A stretch of 64,000 nt of DNA from SG8-30 sp963695155 (lineage in GTDB: Bacteria; Pseudomonadota; Gammaproteobacteria; Steroidobacterales; Steroidobacteraceae). Of this stretch, positions 1-8,575 are shown piece by piece. The stretch lies in NCBI GenBank assembly GCA_963695155.1, contig CAVOGD010000002.1, positions 86,354-150,353 of the forward strand, given 5' to 3'. Made by a program: the position numbers and the translations under genes. Under the pieces are notes generated by a model. The model was not told the DNA's origin, ran no database searches, and saw only the letters and a list, made by a program, of their open reading frames with translations. The first letter of the stretch is position 1. Each line of letters begins with the position of its first letter.

Positions 1-149
1 AGGGCGAGTCCGCTTCGCCACATCGCACGGGGCTGGCCACGAGACATACCGTATTGTAGCGGCGGTCCGGCGGCTGATTGCGGGCCAATCGGCTGCGGAA
101 CCGGCGACCGGAACCACGGCCGAATGCCGACCGCTAGGCGGCAGTGCGC

Positions 150-806
150 CTAGCGCGCGGCCGCCGCACGCAGCGCGTCGTCCACCATCTGCTGCAGTTG
201 CGCGTAGCCGAAGCTGGGCAGCGGGCGGCCGTTGACGAAGTACTCAGGCGTCATGGTGACCCGCAGCGTGCGGGCGTCGGCCAGGTCCTGGGCGATCAAC
301 TCGGCAATCTGCGGACTGGCCATGTCGGCCCGCAGCCTGTCGAGGTCCAGCCCCAGCCCGTCGACCTGCTCCCAGGCCAGCGCCACCTGCGCCGTATGGT
401 TGGGCGCCCAGCGTTCCTGCGTGGCCAGCAAGGTCTCGAACGTCGGCCAGTACTTGTCCTGCATGCGCGCCGCCTCCAGCAGCGCCACCACCTGGTCGGA
501 ACCCCGGTGGAAGGGCGCGTAGCGCAGCACGAGGCGGATCTTGCCGGGATGGGCCGCCAGCATGTCCTTGACCAGCGGAAAGAACGCGGCGCAGGTCTCG
601 CAGGCCGGGTCTATGAATTCCACTATCACGACCGGCGCATCCGCCGGACCGAGCGCGGGCGAGTGCATGCGCACCAGCGCCGTTCGATTGATCTCCACAA
701 CCGGCGTGGCCTGGTCCGCGTGCCTTGCGCTGTACAGCAGGGCGCCGATCGCGAAGACCAGCAGCAAGCCGCCCAGCGCCAGCATGACCTTCGTTGTCTT
801 GTTCAC
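150..806 (-). CDS. DsbA/DsbG-like membrane-anchored thioredoxin-fold protein
   Basis: A 218-residue protein with one N-terminal membrane segment (about residues 8-26), followed by a thioredoxin-like domain on the periplasmic side. The redox motif is C69-E-T-C72, within the context FIDPACETC, and a later TP near the cis-Pro position (TMTPEYFVNG) fits the DsbA/DsbG family. The likely role is thiol-disulfide exchange in the periplasm; the exact substrate or partner cannot be told from sequence. The start is a GTG at 804-806, with GGAG six bases upstream. It stands alone, 55 bp from a tRNA gene. Family assignment is firm, subfamily is not. Confidence 0.85.
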   Translation of the reverse strand: MNKTTKVMLALGGLLLVFAIGALLYSARHADQATPVVEINRTALVRMHSPALGPADAPVVIVEFIDPACETCAAFFPLVKDMLAAHPGKIRLVLRYAPFHRGSDQVVALLEAARMQDKYWPTFETLLATQERWAPNHTAQVALAWEQVDGLGLDLDRLRADMASPQIAELIAQDLADARTLRVTMTPEYFVNGRPLPSFGYAQLQQMVDDALRAAAAR

Positions 807-861
807 CTGCAGCTCCGTGTACGCGCTGACGGCGGCAGCGCGGTGATGGCCGTGACCTGAT

Positions 862-938
<77 letters not shown>

Positions 939-1032
939 CACGAATATTACCTGAGCCGGCCACCGGGCCTGGCGTCAACTGCCGTGCGTCCGTTCCGGCG
1001 GGTCACGGCATGGCGTCACCCGGCGACCCGCT

Positions 1033-1509
1033 TCAGCCCGGCGTCTCCATCATGCTCTGCGTGTAGTTCTCCAGCCCCATGCGCTGCACGAGTTCGAGCT
1101 GCGTCTCGAGCCAGTCGATGTGCTCTTCCTCGGACTCGAGGATGTCCTCGAACAGCTCGCGGCTGACGTAGTCGCCGACCTTCTCGCAATCGGCAATGGC
1201 GACCTTGAGGTCCGGGTGCGCGCGGCGCTCCAGGGCCAGGTCGCACTCGATGATCTCCACGACGTTCTCGCCGATCAGCAGCTTGTCGAGGTCCTGCAGG
1301 TTCGGCAGGCCTTCCAGGAAGAGGATGCGCTTGATCAGCTCGTCGGCATGCTTCATCTCGTCCACGGACTCGTGGCTCTCGTGCTTGGCGAGCTTGCCGA
1401 GGCCCCAGTTCTCGTACATGCGCGCATGCAGGAAATACTGGTTGATGGCGGTGAGTTCGTTGCGCAGCACCTTGTTGAGATGCGCGATGACCTTGGGGTC
1501 GCCCTTCAT
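1033..1509 (-). CDS. bfr: bacterioferritin
   Basis: A 158-residue heme ferritin that oxidises and stores iron in a 24-subunit shell in the cytoplasm. The ferroxidase ligands are all present: E18, E51, H54, E94, E126 and H129 (the last two shifted by one against E. coli numbering because of a one-residue deletion after E94). M52, the heme axial ligand that sets Bfr apart from ferritin, is also present. The start ATG follows GGAGGGG. It lies 48 bp downstream of bfd on the same strand, the usual pairing: Bfd delivers electrons to release the iron. Confidence 0.96.
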   Translation of the reverse strand: MKGDPKVIAHLNKVLRNELTAINQYFLHARMYENWGLGKLAKHESHESVDEMKHADELIKRILFLEGLPNLQDLDKLLIGENVVEIIECDLALERRAHPDLKVAIADCEKVGDYVSRELFEDILESEEEHIDWLETQLELVQRMGLENYTQSMMETPG

Positions 1510-1557
1510 GGCCCCTCCGTTGGACTGGTGAACAATGGCTACGCCCCGACGGAGCGC

Positions 1558-1749
1558 TCAGTCAGGGTGCACTGCCTGCGTCGAGGGATCAAGTGCGCAA
1601 CTGAAGCTGTGCCGGGCCGCGCTTTCGCAGCGGCCGCAACCGGTGGACACGCGGGTGCTCGTCTTGAGTTCGTCGAACGAGCGCACGCCGGCGCGGGCGG
1701 CCTCATGGAGGTCGCTGTCGCGTATGCAGTGGCACAGGCAGACGTACAT
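1558..1749 (-). CDS. bfd: bacterioferritin-associated ferredoxin
   Basis: A 63-residue BFD-like [2Fe-2S] protein. Four cysteines sit in the family pattern C4-x-C6 and C38-x2-C41 (context TGCGRCES). Bfd reduces the heme of bacterioferritin so that stored Fe(III) leaves as Fe(II). The gene precedes bfr and probably shares its transcript. A Fur-like box lies 46 bp before the start, so iron limitation is the likely inducer. Longer readings of the neighbouring frame do not contain the cysteines and are not real. Confidence 0.92.
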   Translation of the reverse strand: MYVCLCHCIRDSDLHEAARAGVRSFDELKTSTRVSTGCGRCESAARHSFSCALDPSTQAVHPD

Positions 1750-1794
1750 GGCGCGGTGCGGGTCCTGGATCCGGTCGTCAGGCCAAAGTATAAA

Positions 1795-1809
1795 TACAAA
1801 TCATTCTCA
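1795..1809 (-). promoter_or_regulatory. putative Fur box upstream of bfd
   Basis: On the minus strand the 15-mer TGAGAATGATTTGTA matches the 7-1-7 Fur consensus (TGATAAT-N-ATTATCA) in 10 of 14 positions: the left half is 6/7 and the right half 4/7. It lies in an AT-rich island 46 bp upstream of the bfd start, in an otherwise GC-rich region. The regulation is inferred. Confidence 0.55.
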
Positions 1810-1895
1810 TTTACCACCCGCAATGACCGAACCGGTACGGGCGTCAGTGCGACTAGTGCTAACGCACTGTTTTGATTAGATATTTCTTTTGGAAT

Positions 1896-3056
1896 TCATG
1901 CTTCCAGGAGTGCCGCGATCTCATCCCGGCTGAAGCCGTAGCTCCCCAGGACTTCCTGCGTGTCCGCGCCGCGCCGGGGCGGCGGCCGCAGCGCCACGGC
2001 CGGCGTGGCCGAGAAACGCGGCGCTGCGGCCGGTTGCACGACGCCGCTCACCTCGACGAACGCGTTTCGCGCCAGGGCATGCGGATGGCGGGTGGCCTCC
2101 TCCATGTTCAGTACCGGCGTGACGCAAGCATCGCTGCCGGCAAACACAGTCTCCCATTCCTCGCGCGTGCGGCTGCGGAACAAGGTCGCCAGCGCCTGCT
2201 TGCGCTTTGGCCAGGCGGCGCGCTCGAGACGATCCGACGTCCAGTCGCCCCGCAGCCCCGCGCGTTCGACGAGCACCCGGAAGAACTGCGGCTCGATCGC
2301 GCCCACGGCGACGCATTTCCCGTCCGCGCACTCGTACACGTCGTAGAAGTCCGCAGCGCTGTCTATGAAATTCTCGCCGGTGGCATCGCGCCACTGGCCG
2401 GCCTGCCGCATGCCCTGGAACATGGCGGCCAGCAGGCTGACGCCGTCCACGATGGCGGCGTCCACCACCTGGCCGCGGCCGCTCTTCGCGGCCTTAAGCA
2501 ACGCACTGGCCATGCCGAACGCGAGCAGCAGGCCGCCGCCGCCGAAGTCCCCCAGCAGCGCGGGCGGCGCGACCGGCCGTTCGCCGGCGCGCCCGATCAT
2601 GCTGAGCGCGCCGGTCACGGCAAGGTAGTTGATGTCGTGTCCGGCCGTCCTTGCCAGCGGGCCTTCCTGTCCCCAGCCGGTCATGCGGCCATAGACGAGT
2701 CGCGGATGCGCCTCGAGCAGGACCTCCGGTCCCAGGCCCAGGCGTTCCATGACGCCCGGCCGGAAGCCCTCGATGAGCGCGTCCACCGCCCCGGCCAGGC
2801 GTCGCGCCGCGGCGACTCCGGCCGCAGACTTCAGGTCTATCGCCACCGACTTCTTGCCGCGGCCCAGCACGTCGTACCGGCCGGCCGCGACCGTGGCATC
2901 GAGCCCGGGTTGCTGCTTGCCGTGGGCCGGGCGATCGATGCGGATCACCTCGGCGCCCAGGTCGGCCAGCAGCATGCCGCAGAACGGCGCGGGGCCGATC
3001 CCGGCGAATTCCAGCACCCGGATTCCATTCAGCGGGCCCGATGTCGCTTGGGTCAC
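1896..3056 (-). CDS. CaiB/BaiF family CoA transferase, alpha-methylacyl-CoA racemase-like
   Basis: A 386-residue class III CoA-transferase fold. The N-terminus (GIRVLEFAGIGPAPF ... ADLGAEVIRID) is the typical nucleotide/CoA-binding start of the family. H140 (in GHDINYL) and D170 (in LLGDFGGG) are 30 residues apart, the spacing of the catalytic His/Asp pair of alpha-methylacyl-CoA racemase. It would therefore epimerise 2-methylacyl-CoA thioesters in branched-chain fatty acid or sterol side-chain catabolism. Other CaiB members transfer CoA between acids, so substrate identity is open. Transcribed divergently from the HiPIP gene. Confidence 0.85.
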   Translation of the reverse strand: MTQATSGPLNGIRVLEFAGIGPAPFCGMLLADLGAEVIRIDRPAHGKQQPGLDATVAAGRYDVLGRGKKSVAIDLKSAAGVAAARRLAGAVDALIEGFRPGVMERLGLGPEVLLEAHPRLVYGRMTGWGQEGPLARTAGHDINYLAVTGALSMIGRAGERPVAPPALLGDFGGGGLLLAFGMASALLKAAKSGRGQVVDAAIVDGVSLLAAMFQGMRQAGQWRDATGENFIDSAADFYDVYECADGKCVAVGAIEPQFFRVLVERAGLRGDWTSDRLERAAWPKRKQALATLFRSRTREEWETVFAGSDACVTPVLNMEEATRHPHALARNAFVEVSGVVQPAAAPRFSATPAVALRPPPRRGADTQEVLGSYGFSRDEIAALLEA

Positions 3057-3192
3057 GATGCCTCCCGGCGCCGCAGGCCTGCGGGCGCTGCAAATCCGTC
3101 GAACTTCCAGGGGCCGTGCGTGGTCTTACACGCCGTACCGTGCGCTGCCATAATACCGCGCACCCCGGATTGTCCACGAAGGAGCTCCACCA

Positions 3193-3540
3193 ATGAGCCA
3201 TGACCGTATTTCGCGTCGCAGCCTGCTGAAGGGCGCGCTGCTCGGGCTGGCCGCCGTGCCGGCCTCGTCGCTGCTGGCACGCCATGCGCATGCCGCCGGC
3301 GAACTCGTCGATCCCGCCTCGCCGCAGGCCAAGGCGCTCGGCTACCTGCACGACGCCACCAAGGTGGATGCGAAAGCCAACCCCGTCTACAAGCCGGGGC
3401 AGGACTGCGCGAACTGCATCCAGTACACCGGCAAGGCAGGTACGACCGAAGGCCCCTGCAACCTGTTCCCCGGCAAGTCGGTCAAGGCCGCCGGTTGGTG
3501 CAAGGTGTGGGTGTTGAAGCCCGGCGCCAAGCTCGGCTAG
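3193..3540 (+). CDS. high-potential iron-sulfur protein (HiPIP)
   Basis: A 115-residue exported [4Fe-4S] electron carrier. The N-terminus carries a twin-arginine signal (SRRSLLKGA, residues 7-15) ending near AHAA. The four cluster cysteines are C72, C75, C89 and C103 in the HiPIP arrangement C-x2-C-x13-C-x13-C. Mature HiPIPs shuttle electrons in the periplasm, for example to a photosynthetic reaction centre or terminal oxidase; no partner is encoded nearby. AAGGAG precedes the ATG. A hairpin with a T-rich tail about 90 bp past the stop may end the transcript. Confidence 0.95.
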   Translation: MSHDRISRRSLLKGALLGLAAVPASSLLARHAHAAGELVDPASPQAKALGYLHDATKVDAKANPVYKPGQDCANCIQYTGKAGTTEGPCNLFPGKSVKAAGWCKVWVLKPGAKLG

Positions 3541-3991
3541 ACAGGGTCCACCAACCGGAATCGCACCGGCGGCACAAACAAGAACCCCGCCTTGCGGCAG
3601 GGTCAGGTCCCTCTTGGTTCGTCGTCGGGCCGGTGTTCCGGCCTTTGTTGTTCGTTTTAACGGCCGCCGTTATGTGTGGCGGCTCTTCCCTTGGCGCGGG
3701 CGCGCGGCCCGTCGCTTCCTTCCCCTGCCTCCGGCCCGGTAAACCAGCCTGCCGACGTGCGACGGGGCTGATCCAGGCGGGACGGTCGGCATCAGCCTCC
3801 CCATTTCCCGACCCCAAGTGCTTACAAGTTGCATGCCAAGAGCACCGCATCACAATTGAATCAGTGCGTTACATGACCATGTTCCGCACCGTGCGCCGGA
3901 ATCCAGGGGGCAAACGTAAGAAAACCCGACACTGCCGCGGGTCGGCCACCCGGCCCCATGTGCGCGGCCTGCCTCGCTAGAATCGCGGCCC
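3541..3991. other. 451-bp intergenic region without a supported gene
   Basis: The open frames here (up to about 160 codons) have no recognisable domain, no ribosome binding site and poor codon use, and I do not accept them. The stretch contains the terminator-like hairpin at 3628-3658 and a second GC hairpin (GCCGCC/GGCGGC) just after it. The part from about 3820 to 3920 is relatively AT-rich and may hold the promoter of rluB, but no clear -35/-10 pair stands out. Confidence 0.5.
3628..3658 (+). terminator. possible Rho-independent terminator after the HiPIP gene
   Basis: A perfect 6-bp stem GGCCGG/CCGGCC with the tetraloop TGTT is followed by a T-rich tail (TTTGTTGTTCGTTTT). It sits 88 bp after the HiPIP stop codon. 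Confidence 0.5.
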
Positions 3992-4981
3992 ATGACCCAG
4001 GCTGAAGACCCGCGCTTCCGCGGTGCGCACCGCGCACCGGCCAAGGACCCCGCCGAGGTGCCGGAGGGCGCACAGCGCCTGCAGAAGGTGCTGGCGGACT
4101 GCGGCATCGCATCGCGCCGCGACTGCGAACTGGCGATACGCGCCGGACGGATTCGCGTCAACGGCCGCACGGTGCACGAGCTGCCGTGCTGGGTGCGTCC
4201 AGGCAAGGACCTGGTCGAGTTCGACCGGCAGATCGTGGACACCGCGCGGCGCGCGGCGCGCGCGGCGGACGACTACCTCTACTTCATGGCCAACAAGCCC
4301 AAGGGCGTGATCTCGACCGCGCGTGACCCGGAAGGGCGACCACACGTCGTCGGTCTCGTGGCCGGGCGCCTGCCGCGCGAGAAACGCGTCTACCCGGTCG
4401 GGCGGCTCGATGCGGACTCGACCGGCCTCGTGCTGCTGACCGACGACGGCGACCTCGCCCATCGGCTCACGCACCCGCGCTACGGGATCGCCAAGCAGTA
4501 CCGCGTGACCGTCCAGGGTGCGCTTGGCGCGGACACGCTCCAGTCGCTGCGGCGCGGCGTCTTCCTCGCCGACCCGCGCGCGATCGCCGCCACCAAGTCA
4601 GCCGAGCCGGGCGCCCGGCGCGGCGGCGGACGCCGCGCGGCCGTGGACGAAATCCGCGTGCTCAAGACACAGAAGAACCGCCGCGCCGGCGACCTGTCGC
4701 TGCTGGCCATCACCCTGCACGAAGGCCAGAACCGCGAGATCCGCCGCCTGCTGGCGCGGGTCGGGCTCAAGGTGCTCAAGCTGGAGCGCGTGTCGATCGG
4801 CCCGCTGAGACTCGGCGGCCTGAAGCCCGGCGCGTCGCGCGTGCTGACGGCCGCGGAAGTGCTGGCGCTGCGAGAAGCCGCGCAGGGGTTCGGTCCGCAT
4901 TCGGATCCCAGGCTGGATCCCGGCCCTGCCGCCGGGGGCGCACGCGGCCCGGCTCCCAAGCGGCATCGGCGTGGGGCCTGA
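3992..4981 (+). CDS. rluB: 23S rRNA pseudouridine synthase, RluB type
   Basis: A 329-residue RsuA/RluB family enzyme. An S4 RNA-binding domain (about residues 28-75, RLQKVLADCGIASRR) is followed by the synthase domain. The catalytic aspartate is D140 in VGRLDADSTGLVLLT. RluB makes the pseudouridine in the 2605 region of 23S rRNA. The N-terminus and the C-terminal tail after about residue 295 are basic and low in complexity, as is common for RluB. The stop overlaps the GTG start of hrpB by 11 bp, suggesting co-transcription. RsuA or RluE/F identity is less likely because of the long S4 region. Confidence 0.88.
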   Translation: MTQAEDPRFRGAHRAPAKDPAEVPEGAQRLQKVLADCGIASRRDCELAIRAGRIRVNGRTVHELPCWVRPGKDLVEFDRQIVDTARRAARAADDYLYFMANKPKGVISTARDPEGRPHVVGLVAGRLPREKRVYPVGRLDADSTGLVLLTDDGDLAHRLTHPRYGIAKQYRVTVQGALGADTLQSLRRGVFLADPRAIAATKSAEPGARRGGGRRAAVDEIRVLKTQKNRRAGDLSLLAITLHEGQNREIRRLLARVGLKVLKLERVSIGPLRLGGLKPGASRVLTAAEVLALREAAQGFGPHSDPRLDPGPAAGGARGPAPKRHRRGA

Positions 4982-7475
4982 TCCCTCCCTACCGATCGCA
5001 CCGCTGCTGCCTGAGCTGGTTGCAACGCTCGGCCGGGCCGGCGCCGCGGTGCTGGAAGCGCCGCCGGGCGCGGGCAAGAGCACCGGCGCGCCGCTGGCGC
5101 TGCTCGAGGCGCCGTGGCTGGCGGGACGCCAGATCCTGATGCTCGAGCCGCGCCGCCTGGCGGCGCGCGCCATCGCCACCCGCATGGCCGACGTGCGCGG
5201 CGAGCAGGTCGGCGGAACCGTGGGCTATCGCACGCGCCTCGACACCCGCGTCTCCCGCGCGACGCGCCTCACCGTGCTCACCGAGGGCGTGCTGACGCGC
5301 ATGCTGCAGGCCGACCCGGCCCTCGAGGGCGTGGCGCTGGTGGTCTTCGACGAGTTCCACGAGCGCAGCCTGAATGCCGACCTCGGCCTCGCGCTGTGCC
5401 TCGACGCGCGCCACAACCTGCGCCCCGACCTCGGCCTGCTGGTGATGTCCGCGACGCTGGCCACCGCGCCCGTGGCGGAGCTGCTGGGCGGTGCGCCGGT
5501 GCTGACGAGCAAAGCCCGCGCGCACCCCGTGGAAACCGTGCACCTGGCGCGCCCGGCGCCGCGCGAGCTGACGCGGGCGGCGGCGCGCGCCATTGCGCTC
5601 GCGCTGGCCGACGCGCCCGGCGACGTGCTGGTGTTCCTGCCGGGCGCCCCAGAGATCCGCCGCCTCGACCGGCTGCTGCAGGAAGCGCCGCCCGGCGCCG
5701 ACGTGGATGTGCATGCGCTGTTCGGCGACCTGCCACGCGCCCGCCAGGACGCCGCGCTCGCGGCGGCACCGGCCGGCCGTCGCAAGGTCGTGCTCGCAAC
5801 TTCCATCGCCGAGACCTCGCTCACCATCGACGGCGTGCGCAGCGTCATCGACGCCGGCCTGTCGCGCACCTCGCGTTTCGACCCGGTCACCGGCATGAGC
5901 CGGCTGGTGACCCGGCGCGTTTCGCAGGCGGCCGCCGCACAGCGGCGCGGCCGCGCCGGCCGGCAGGGCCCCGGACGCTGCTATCGCCTGTGGCCCGAGG
6001 CGGAAGCGGCCGCGCTGGAGCCGGCCACCCCACCGGAAATCCTGCACGCCGACCTGGCGCCGCTGGCGCTCGAGCTCGCCGCCTGGGGCGTCGCCGATCC
6101 CGCCGCCCTGCGCTTCCTTGACGCGCCGCCTGCCGCGAATTTCTCGCAGGCGCGCGACCTGCTCGGGATGCTCGGCGCGACGGGTGCCGATGGGCGCATC
6201 ACCGACCACGGGCGCGCCATGGCCCGGCTCGGCCTGCATCCGCGGCTCGCGCACATGCTGCTCGCGGCGGGCGACCCCGGGCGCGCCGTGCTGGCCTGCG
6301 AGCTGGCCGCGGTGCTGTCGGAACGGGACCTGCTGCGCGGGCCGGGCGCGGCGCGCGATGCCGACATCCGGGTGCGCATAGACGTACTGCGCGGCAGCGG
6401 TCCGGCGCCGGCGGACAGCGTCATCGACCGCGCGGGCGTGGCCCGTGCGCGCCAGCAGTGCGGCCGCTGGCGGCAGGCGGTCGGCGCGGCGCCAGGCGAC
6501 GCGGTGCCTGTGTCGCAGGCCGGCGAGTTGCTTGCACTGGCCTACCCGGACCGCATCGCGATGCGCCGCGGCGACGGGCGCTACCTCCTGTCCGGCGGCC
6601 GCGGCGCAATGTTCGCGGACGCCCAGGCGCTGTCGCAGCGCGAATTCGTCGTCGTCGCCGAACTCGATGCCGGCGACCGGGACGCCCACATCTTCATGGC
6701 CGCGCCGATCGAGCGTGCCGCCATCGATGCGCGCCTGGGCGCACTCATCGGGCAACAGGACGTGGTGCGCTGGGACGACGACGCCGGGCTGGTGATGGCG
6801 CGCCGCGAGCGGCGGCTGGGCGCCCTGCTGCTGGACGAGGCGCGACTGGAGCGGCCCGACCCGGCGCAGGTGCTTGCGGCGATGCTCGAGGGCGTGCGCC
6901 GGCTCGGACTCGCGGCGCTGCCCTGGAGCCGCGGCGCGGTGGCATTACGCGAGCGCGCGCTCTTTGTCGGGCAGCACCTCGCCGACGCCGACTGGCCCGA
7001 CCTGGGCGACGAGGCCCTGCTGCGCGATCTGGCGGACTGGCTCGCGCCCTGGCTCACCGACTGCACGCGTCGCGAACACCTCGCGCGGCTCGACCTGCGT
7101 GCCGCGCTCGCCGCACGCTTCAGCCACCGGCAACTGCAGGCGCTCAATACCCTGGCACCGGCGCAGCTGGACGTGCCGAGCGGATCGCGCGTGCCGATCG
7201 ACTACCGGGACCCGCAGTCGCCCGCGATCGCCGTGCGCCTGCAGGAAGTCTTCGGGCTCACCCGGACGCCGCACATCGCGGGCGGCCGCGTGCCGATCAC
7301 CTTGCACCTGCTGTCGCCAGCGCGCCGGCCGGTGCAGGTCACACGCGACCTCGAGAGCTTCTGGGCGCGCGGCTATGCCGAAGTGCGCAAGGAGCTCAAG
7401 GGCCGCTACCCGAAGCACTACTGGCCGGACGACCCGCACACCGCCACGCCGACGCGTCGCGTCAGGCCGAAGTGA
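4971..7475 (+). CDS. hrpB: ATP-dependent RNA helicase HrpB
   Basis: An 834-residue DEAH-type helicase. Walker A is PPGAGKST (31-38), the Walker B box is DEFH (127-130, a substitution typical of HrpB) and motif III is SAT (160-162). The C-terminal HrpB-specific region, with the ending FWARGYAEVRKELKGRYPKHYWP, is intact. Its physiological RNA is poorly known; in some proteobacteria it processes fimbrial or flagellar mRNA. The start is GTG at 4971 inside the end of rluB; no other start gives the full N-terminus. Confidence 0.93.
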   Translation: MGPDPSLPIAPLLPELVATLGRAGAAVLEAPPGAGKSTGAPLALLEAPWLAGRQILMLEPRRLAARAIATRMADVRGEQVGGTVGYRTRLDTRVSRATRLTVLTEGVLTRMLQADPALEGVALVVFDEFHERSLNADLGLALCLDARHNLRPDLGLLVMSATLATAPVAELLGGAPVLTSKARAHPVETVHLARPAPRELTRAAARAIALALADAPGDVLVFLPGAPEIRRLDRLLQEAPPGADVDVHALFGDLPRARQDAALAAAPAGRRKVVLATSIAETSLTIDGVRSVIDAGLSRTSRFDPVTGMSRLVTRRVSQAAAAQRRGRAGRQGPGRCYRLWPEAEAAALEPATPPEILHADLAPLALELAAWGVADPAALRFLDAPPAANFSQARDLLGMLGATGADGRITDHGRAMARLGLHPRLAHMLLAAGDPGRAVLACELAAVLSERDLLRGPGAARDADIRVRIDVLRGSGPAPADSVIDRAGVARARQQCGRWRQAVGAAPGDAVPVSQAGELLALAYPDRIAMRRGDGRYLLSGGRGAMFADAQALSQREFVVVAELDAGDRDAHIFMAAPIERAAIDARLGALIGQQDVVRWDDDAGLVMARRERRLGALLLDEARLERPDPAQVLAAMLEGVRRLGLAALPWSRGAVALRERALFVGQHLADADWPDLGDEALLRDLADWLAPWLTDCTRREHLARLDLRAALAARFSHRQLQALNTLAPAQLDVPSGSRVPIDYRDPQSPAIAVRLQEVFGLTRTPHIAGGRVPITLHLLSPARRPVQVTRDLESFWARGYAEVRKELKGRYPKHYWPDDPHTATPTRRVRPK

Positions 7476-7710
7476 TGGCTGCGAGCGCGCCACGAACACC
7501 GGGCGCGAGCGCGCCGGGGTCGGCGAGCGAATAAAGATCGGCTGAGCGAGCGACCCCGGGGCGATCGCGACCAGCGTCGTCAGGGCGGCCGGGCGCGCGG
7601 GATCCGCGGTCGGGTCCCCACGCTCGCTCCAACGGAGGATAGTCGCTCGCTTAGGGGACCACGACCGCTTCGCGCGCCCGCAGGTAGTGCCGCAACCATC
7701 GCTCCGGAAG
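7476..7710. other. non-coding spacer after hrpB
   Basis: No gene is supported. Several related short words (GGCGAGCGA, GAGCGAGCGACCCC, TCGCTCGC) recur and allow local hairpins, but no tailed terminator is evident. The spacer leads directly into the repeat pair at 7711-7842. Confidence 0.5.
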
Positions 7711-7842
7711 GGTCAGACCCCTGAGAGGGGTCAGACCCTGAGCGGGCCGGCTGCGGCCAGGCGCCGTCAGCATGGTCCGAGACCCCTGAGAGGGGTCAGA
7801 CCCTGTGCGGGCCGGCTGCGCCAGGCGCCGTCGGCGTGGTCC
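7711..7842. repeat. tandem pair of GGGGTCAGACCC-type palindromic repeats
   Basis: Two imperfect copies of a 64-68 bp unit lie head to tail (7711-7778 and 7779-7842). Each begins with ACCCCTGAGAGGGGTCAGACC, a hairpin of the REP type, and continues with a conserved GC-rich tail (CGGGCCGGCTGCG...CCAGGCGCCGTC). The same core forms the perfect inverted repeat at 42302-42333. Such elements are usually non-autonomous and moved by a RAYT-type transposase, none of which is in the window. Confidence 0.75.
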
Positions 7843-7860
7843 GGGGGAATCAGGCACCGC

Positions 7861-8466
7861 CTATTTCATGTGGCGGTGGACGAAGAACCAGTAGATGCCC
7901 CACAGCGCCAGCGCGCCGCCGCCCACCCAGAGCGCGAGCGCGTGCACGTCGCCGCTCATGAGCGCCATGTCCTGCCCGGCCTTCACCCCGACCCAGGCCA
8001 GCACGCTGCACCAGATGGCCGACCCGACCAGTGTAGCCAGCGAGTACCAGCCGAAATTCAGCCGCACGATGCCGGCCGGGATGCCGATCAGGTGGCGGAT
8101 CACCGGCAGCAGGCGCGACACGAACACGCCCATCGTGCCGAACTTGGCCGACCAGGCCTCGGCGGCCTCGATCTTGGCCGGCGTGATCATCACCCAGGAG
8201 CCGTAACGCATCAGCAGCGGCCGGCCCAGCAGGCGGGACGCCCAGTACATGACGGTGGCGCCCACCCACGAGCCGATCGTACCGGCCAGCACCACGCCCA
8301 CGACCGTCATGCCGCCGCGCGTATGCGCAATGTGGGCGGCCGGCGGGATCACCACCTCCGAGGGCAGCGGCACGATGGAGCTCTCGAGCGCCATCAGGGC
8401 GGCGACCAGCAGGTAGCCGCCCTCCGCGAGCGCATCGGCATACCAGGTGAGGAAGTCCTGCAGCAT
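7861..8466 (-). CDS. DedA family membrane protein
   Basis: A 201-residue polytopic membrane protein of the DedA/VTT superfamily, now linked to lipid carrier (undecaprenyl phosphate) or phospholipid translocation. Family marks are the LPSEVVIP segment near the N-terminus, GATVMYWASRLLGRP, and the re-entrant motif SRLLPVIRHLIGIPAG. About five hydrophobic segments are visible. I place the start at MLQDFLTWYADAL because the upstream extension of the frame has no family similarity and overlaps the VanZ gene in the opposite orientation. The substrate is unknown. Confidence 0.88.
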   Translation of the reverse strand: MLQDFLTWYADALAEGGYLLVAALMALESSIVPLPSEVVIPPAAHIAHTRGGMTVVGVVLAGTIGSWVGATVMYWASRLLGRPLLMRYGSWVMITPAKIEAAEAWSAKFGTMGVFVSRLLPVIRHLIGIPAGIVRLNFGWYSLATLVGSAIWCSVLAWVGVKAGQDMALMSGDVHALALWVGGGALALWGIYWFFVHRHMK

Positions 8467-8575
8467 GGCCGGGCGATGATAACGGAAGGCCGGGCCCCGC
8501 TCCCGGCCATTCGTATGGCAATGTATCGGGGCGGCGGGGGCATGGGAGAATGCGCGACGTGACCGGAGGAGCCAC

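Noticed and set aside
3495..3980. 161-codon plus-strand frame after the HiPIP gene
   Set aside because: No ribosome site, no motif, and it crosses the terminator-like hairpin; codon use does not fit the surrounding genes.
4989..6755. 588-codon frame opposite hrpB
   Set aside because: Antisense shadow of the helicase; composition is a by-product of high GC.
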